Of a stretch of 9,264 bases of DNA, positions 6,142-9,264 are shown piece by piece. The notes beneath the pieces are model-generated. The model had not been told where the DNA came from. It did not search any database and saw only the letters and a program-made list of their open reading frames with translations. How positions within the stretch are numbered: the first letter of the stretch is position 1; each line of letters starts with the position of its first letter. This stretch comes from Chloroflexota bacterium. Lineage in GTDB: Bacteria; Chloroflexota; Anaerolineae; Anaerolineales; UBA11858. Position numbers and translations under genes: made by a program. The stretch covers positions 1-9,264 of the forward strand of contig DAOUWT010000086.1 in assembly GCA_030666985.1 (NCBI GenBank), read 5' to 3'.

Positions 6142-7071
6142 TCAGTTTGGAAGTTCAACGAGAATTACAGAAATGTTGTCTGGCCCACCAGCCTCATTGG
6201 CTGCTTTAACAAGTTCCTGACAAGCCTCTTGGGGTGTGGGACTAGAAACTATAATAGAGCCTATTTGCCGGTCATTGATGACGTTCCATAATCCATCAGA
6301 GCAGATCAGCAAACTGCTGTGAGTGGGTACTATCGTTGAAATCAATTCCGGTTCGAAGACTTCTCCTTGGCCGAGGGCGCGATACAGAACATTCCTTTGA
6401 GGATGCACTGCGGCTTCTTCGGAACTGATCTGCCCCAATTCCTGCAAACGCTTGACCAGGGAGTGATCCCGCGTTAGGGTTTCTAGGCGTCCCTCGGGAG
6501 ATACGGTGTATACCCGGCTGTCCCCTACGTGCGCGATGGTCATTTGCTTCCCTACGATTAAAGCTGCGGTAATTGTTGTACCTCCCCCCCCGGCTTTTGT
6601 AAGGATGGCTTTGTTGGCGTTCAAGATCCCGGTTTGCAGAATCTCCTGAAAAGAGGCATCGGCCGGATGAGGGGATAAGCTAAAGAGGGGAGTGTATAGT
6701 TCCTTGAAAACATGTTCCACCAAAGCGCGAATAGCCAGTTCGCTAGCAATCTCTCCATGTTGGTGCCCTCCCATGCCGTCGGCTACAATATACAAACCTA
6801 CTGGTAATGACTTGTCACTGTATATAAGCATGGTAGTGAGTGCAAAAAGGGCATCTTCGTTGTGGTCTCTTTGAAGCCCCGAGGATTGTCCATGTCCCGC
6901 ATTCAATTGTTTTTCTGGGAGGGAAGAGACCTCATCATGATATAACTGGCTAAGGGGCTTGGTGGGAATTTCCTGAGGAGCGGTAAGGGTAGAAGCCGCC
7001 AGGTTTTCTTTTTTATCACTTGTCTCTTGAGACTTGAATATGTTTTGGATTGTCGAGATGAATTTTGGCAT
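6142..7071 (-). CDS. PP2C-family Ser/Thr protein phosphatase
   Basis: A 309-residue soluble PPM/PP2C phosphatase, the expected eraser for the adjacent kinase. All metal and phosphate motifs are visible: RDHNEDA (68-74), VADGMGGHQHGE (96-107, metal ligand D98), GGGGTTITAA (161-170), AHVGDSRVY (180-188), LTRDHSLV (199-206), LICSDGLWN (255-263, D259) and GGPDNISVI (295-303, D298). An extra N-terminal segment of about 55 residues is polar and probably disordered, with several Ser/Thr. The Gly run at 161-164 is encoded across an eight-base homopolymer (6584-6591), but the frame is intact. It lies 18 bases after the kinase and five before the J-VWA gene. I see no strong Shine-Dalgarno sequence, which fits translation coupled to the kinase gene. 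Confidence 0.95.
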   Translation of the reverse strand: MPKFISTIQNIFKSQETSDKKENLAASTLTAPQEIPTKPLSQLYHDEVSSLPEKQLNAGHGQSSGLQRDHNEDALFALTTMLIYSDKSLPVGLYIVADGMGGHQHGEIASELAIRALVEHVFKELYTPLFSLSPHPADASFQEILQTGILNANKAILTKAGGGGTTITAALIVGKQMTIAHVGDSRVYTVSPEGRLETLTRDHSLVKRLQELGQISSEEAAVHPQRNVLYRALGQGEVFEPELISTIVPTHSSLLICSDGLWNVINDRQIGSIIVSSPTPQEACQELVKAANEAGGPDNISVILVELPN

Positions 7072-7089
7072 AGTAATTACTGAATTAAA

Positions 7090-8982
7090 CTAGACAGGGA
7101 GAGCATAAACATGGTGATCGGTCGAGCCAATGTAAACAACATCGTCTTTTATGGTGGGAGTGCCGGTAATAGGGCCATTGGTAGCATATTCCCAGCGCAA
7201 ATGACCATTTCTAGCCTCTAGACAATAAACCTTACCATCTACGCCTCCAAAGTATATGGCATCTTTATAGAAAATAGGTGAACCGTTGACTTGGTTGCCC
7301 ACGGCATAACTCCATTCTTTGTTGCTGGATTTTATATTGATACAATACATATTCTCATCGGTTGATCCGACGAAAATGTGCTTGGTATTTGTGGTCGGGG
7401 TAGATATGGAGCCTTTTCCCATCCGAAAGCGCCAAATCACCCATCCTGTGTTGGCATCTATAGCGTAAAGGACAGAGTCAAGCGCTGGTATATAGATAAC
7501 GCCGTTGGAAAAATGAGGGGAAGCTGTGACTGCTCGTTTGGCCGTCATATACCATTGTGTTTTCCCGCTAAAATCAACACAATATATTTCCCCGCTTTCT
7601 GTACCAAAATATACTTTATCCGCAACTACCAGAGGACTTGAGCGGATCTTGGAACCTGCGTGAACCTTCCAAGCTTGTCGCCCTGTGACGGTGTTCAGGA
7701 CGTATAAATGCTCATCGTCAGAACCGATAAATATGTGATTTTCCGCTACACAGGGGGAGGAATAAATTGGCCCGTCTGTGCTCCGCGTCCAAACATTTTG
7801 TCCGCTGCGGGTTGAAATGGCATACACCCGCTGGTCTACAGAACCAAAATAGAGATTGTTGTCGTAGATGGCTGGCTTACTGGCAATTCCGCCATCGGCA
7901 GCATATTTCCACTTGAAATCTCCTGTCGAGGCATCCAAGGCATACATGTTGTGGTCATAAGCTCCAATATAGATCATTCCTTCATGGTAAAGAGGAGCGC
8001 CCCGAACTTCGTCCTCACACTTGAAAATCCAGAGCGGTTCATGCGATGAATTCAGGTAGTCGCCGGTCTGTTGATTTAAGGTGGTATTGGGCAGCATACC
8101 TGTTTTACGAGCAGCGCTTATCAGAGCCTCTTTCATCGCTTTGGCGCTCCTAAAGCGATCTTCAGCGTTATATTGCAGGGCAGAATTAACGATGGCTTCT
8201 AATTCTGGGGATACTTTAGGGTTGATCTGTCGAATAGGACGCTCGTTGAAAGTGAAAGGCGGTGCGGTGCGGGGGTCCCGTTTGGTTAAGATATGGTGGA
8301 GTGTGGCACCTAGGGCGTAGATATCGACCAGGGGTGAAGCCTTCCCTCGATATTGTTCGGGAGGGGAATATCCCTCCGTCCCAATCATTGTGCCTTTTTC
8401 TCCCGCCTCGAAAGTTTTAGCGATCCCAAAGTCAACCAGCGTGATTTTACCATTTTCTGCAATGAGGATATTGGCAGGCTTCAGGTCTCTGAAAATAATA
8501 GGTTCAGGCTCACGAGTATGTAGATATTGGAGAAGGTCGCAGAGTTCGATTGCCCAGGTTATTACCTGCCTTTCTGGTACAAAGCCCTTTTGGGATTTGA
8601 GAAAGGCTTCCAAATTTTTCCCCTTGATGTATTCCATAACCAGATAAGAGCGGGAACCCAAGGTGAAATAGTCATAAATGGTAGGAATAGCTGGGTGATT
8701 GACCGTGGCCAAGATATTTGCCTCGCGCTCAAAGTTCTTGATAATCCTTGCGCTCTTTTTTTCATCAGTGGCTTGGTTGATCATCTCCTTGACAGCCACG
8801 ATCTTTTTGACCGTGAAACGCAAATCGCGGGCCGTGTAAACTGCCCCCATCCCCCCTCGGCCTAGAACATCTTCGACCAAATACCGCCCTTCCAGCTTTG
8901 TCCCAACCGGAAGGTACTCCTGCGTCCGAGTATTCTTGAAGCTTTGAGTGATTGTCCGCGTCTTAGGAGGATTTTTTTCCAT
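7090..8982 (-). CDS. Ser/Thr protein kinase with C-terminal eight-repeat PQQ-like beta-propeller
   Basis: A 630-residue soluble protein. The Hanks-type kinase domain (about 34-290) has the glycine loop GRGGMGAVY (41-49), K65 in VAVKEM, the catalytic loop FRDLKPANIL (164-173; D166, N171), DFG (184-186) and the activation segment GTEGYSPPEQY (201-211). Phe replaces the usual His of HRD, but Arg and Asp are kept, so activity is expected. A 25-residue linker leads to eight PQQ/BamB-like repeats (about 315-630), each with a Trp 39 or 40 residues from the last (W318, 358, 398, 438, 477, 517, 557, 597), enough to close an eight-bladed propeller. There is no transmembrane segment, so the propeller is cytoplasmic and probably a ligand or protein sensor, not a quinoprotein enzyme. 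It is the first gene of the operon; start ATG 8982 has a weak GGCGG nine bases upstream. Confidence 0.95.
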   Translation of the reverse strand: MEKNPPKTRTITQSFKNTRTQEYLPVGTKLEGRYLVEDVLGRGGMGAVYTARDLRFTVKKIVAVKEMINQATDEKKSARIIKNFEREANILATVNHPAIPTIYDYFTLGSRSYLVMEYIKGKNLEAFLKSQKGFVPERQVITWAIELCDLLQYLHTREPEPIIFRDLKPANILIAENGKITLVDFGIAKTFEAGEKGTMIGTEGYSPPEQYRGKASPLVDIYALGATLHHILTKRDPRTAPPFTFNERPIRQINPKVSPELEAIVNSALQYNAEDRFRSAKAMKEALISAARKTGMLPNTTLNQQTGDYLNSSHEPLWIFKCEDEVRGAPLYHEGMIYIGAYDHNMYALDASTGDFKWKYAADGGIASKPAIYDNNLYFGSVDQRVYAISTRSGQNVWTRSTDGPIYSSPCVAENHIFIGSDDEHLYVLNTVTGRQAWKVHAGSKIRSSPLVVADKVYFGTESGEIYCVDFSGKTQWYMTAKRAVTASPHFSNGVIYIPALDSVLYAIDANTGWVIWRFRMGKGSISTPTTNTKHIFVGSTDENMYCINIKSSNKEWSYAVGNQVNGSPIFYKDAIYFGGVDGKVYCLEARNGHLRWEYATNGPITGTPTIKDDVVYIGSTDHHVYALPV

Positions 8983-9012
8983 TGATTAGTACCGCCAATA
9001 TAACCTTTTGCT

Positions 9013-9021
9013 AGTATACCA
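9013..9021 (-). promoter_or_regulatory. Extended -10 promoter for the kinase operon
   Basis: The minus strand reads TGGTATACT (9021-9013), a TG-N extension directly before TATACT. No good -35 box stands 17 bases upstream, as is usual for extended -10 promoters. Transcription would start near 9006 and leave a leader of about 24 nt before ATG 8982. The rest of 8983-9148 holds no gene I can support. Confidence 0.5.
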
Positions 9022-9067
9022 TGAAAAGTGAATGAATCTTGGATATCTCCCACTTGTGAGAGTAGTA

Positions 9068-9084
9068 GACCAACCGTGTTGGTC
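9068..9084. promoter_or_regulatory. Inverted repeat upstream of the kinase promoter, possible operator
   Basis: GACCAAC (9068-9074) and GTTGGTC (9078-9084) are perfect reverse complements around CGT. The site lies about 50 bases upstream of the -10 box, a common place for an activator to bind. The binding protein is unknown; one of the two response regulators is a possibility. A stable RNA hairpin from another transcript is the alternative. Confidence 0.35.
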
Positions 9085-9148
9085 GCTGAATCTCCCCCTG
9101 ATGTGGCGAGTCTGGTCTCTTTCCCCTAATTTTTTCGGGGATTGCCTG

Positions 9149-9264
9149 CCCCCCCACGTTCCCCCCCCCCTCCCGCAGGGACACGACGTCTCCCGGGCAC
9201 CGCGCTCCCACCCCCGCCTGCCCCCCCCCCCCCCCCCCACCGCCCTCCCCCCCCCCCCTCCCCC
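9149..9264. other. C-rich low-complexity end, probable sequencing or assembly artefact
   Basis: The final 116 bases include runs of 7 (9149-9155), 10 (9161-9170), 18 (9221-9238) and 12 (9247-9258) C and end in C. G and A become rare toward the end. This differs from all other parts of the window. Poly-G tails of failed reads, seen here on the complementary strand, would give this picture. No gene should be called here. Confidence 0.7.

Noticed and set aside
6584..6591. Possible frameshift at the C8 run in the PP2C gene
   Set aside because: Conserved PP2C motifs occur in the same frame on both sides of the run, so the length is right.
7090..8035. Quinoprotein dehydrogenase function for the propeller
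   Set aside because: It is fused to a cytoplasmic kinase, lacks a signal peptide, and the repeats are of the short BamB-like type, so PQQ binding and catalysis are not supported.
8986..9240. Minus-strand open frame rich in Gly and Arg at the right end
   Set aside because: It reads through the C-run region and is composed of GGG/AGG-type codons; it is low-complexity sequence, not a protein.

Overview
The window looks like chromosomal DNA from a member of the Chloroflexota, most likely Anaerolineae. This is an inference from style, not from a marker gene. The clues are a membrane-anchored SH3b protein with a Pro/Thr (TPTP) linker, a lipid kinase of the GTAN-type DAGK family, a soluble Ser/Thr kinase with a PQQ-like propeller, and many palindromic intergenic repeats. 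No rRNA, tRNA, CRISPR array or transposase is visible.

Left part (1-1861, + strand). A tandem imperfect repeat (27-260) and a sigma70-like promoter (308-336) precede an inverted array of 7-bp units (379-448). A two-gene operon follows: a YegS/DagK-type lipid kinase (462-1403), overlapping by ATGA a small membrane-anchored SH3b protein (1400-1861).

Centre (1862-2227). This convergent intergenic region holds no gene. It has two hairpins that probably end transcription (1869-1962 and 1966-1999) and a MITE-like palindromic element (2041-2202) flanked by a 10-bp direct repeat.

Right part (2228-8982, - strand). A NarL/DevR-type response regulator (2228-2899) has its own strong-looking promoter (3068-3096), whose spacer is filled by an inverted repeat. 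Upstream of it is a compact six-gene run, read from 8982 down to 3134: Ser/Thr kinase with an eight-repeat PQQ propeller, PP2C phosphatase, J-domain/VWA fusion, zinc-ribbon/FHA protein, an unrecognised 80-residue protein, and an OmpR-type response regulator. Gaps are 18, 5, -4, 21 and 4 bp, so this is very likely one operon. It contains a writer (kinase), an eraser (phosphatase), a phosphothreonine reader (FHA), a possible chaperone or scaffold adaptor (J-VWA) and a DNA-binding output (OmpR). No histidine kinase is present for either response regulator. The operon probably starts at an extended -10 promoter at 9013-9021.

Right end (about 9149-9264). The sequence decays into long C runs and is probably a sequencing or assembly artefact at a contig end. 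The most notable content is the J-VWA fusion inside a kinase/phosphatase/FHA/response-regulator operon, and the FHA protein whose Thr-rich linker resembles the regulatory segment of actinobacterial GarA/OdhI.
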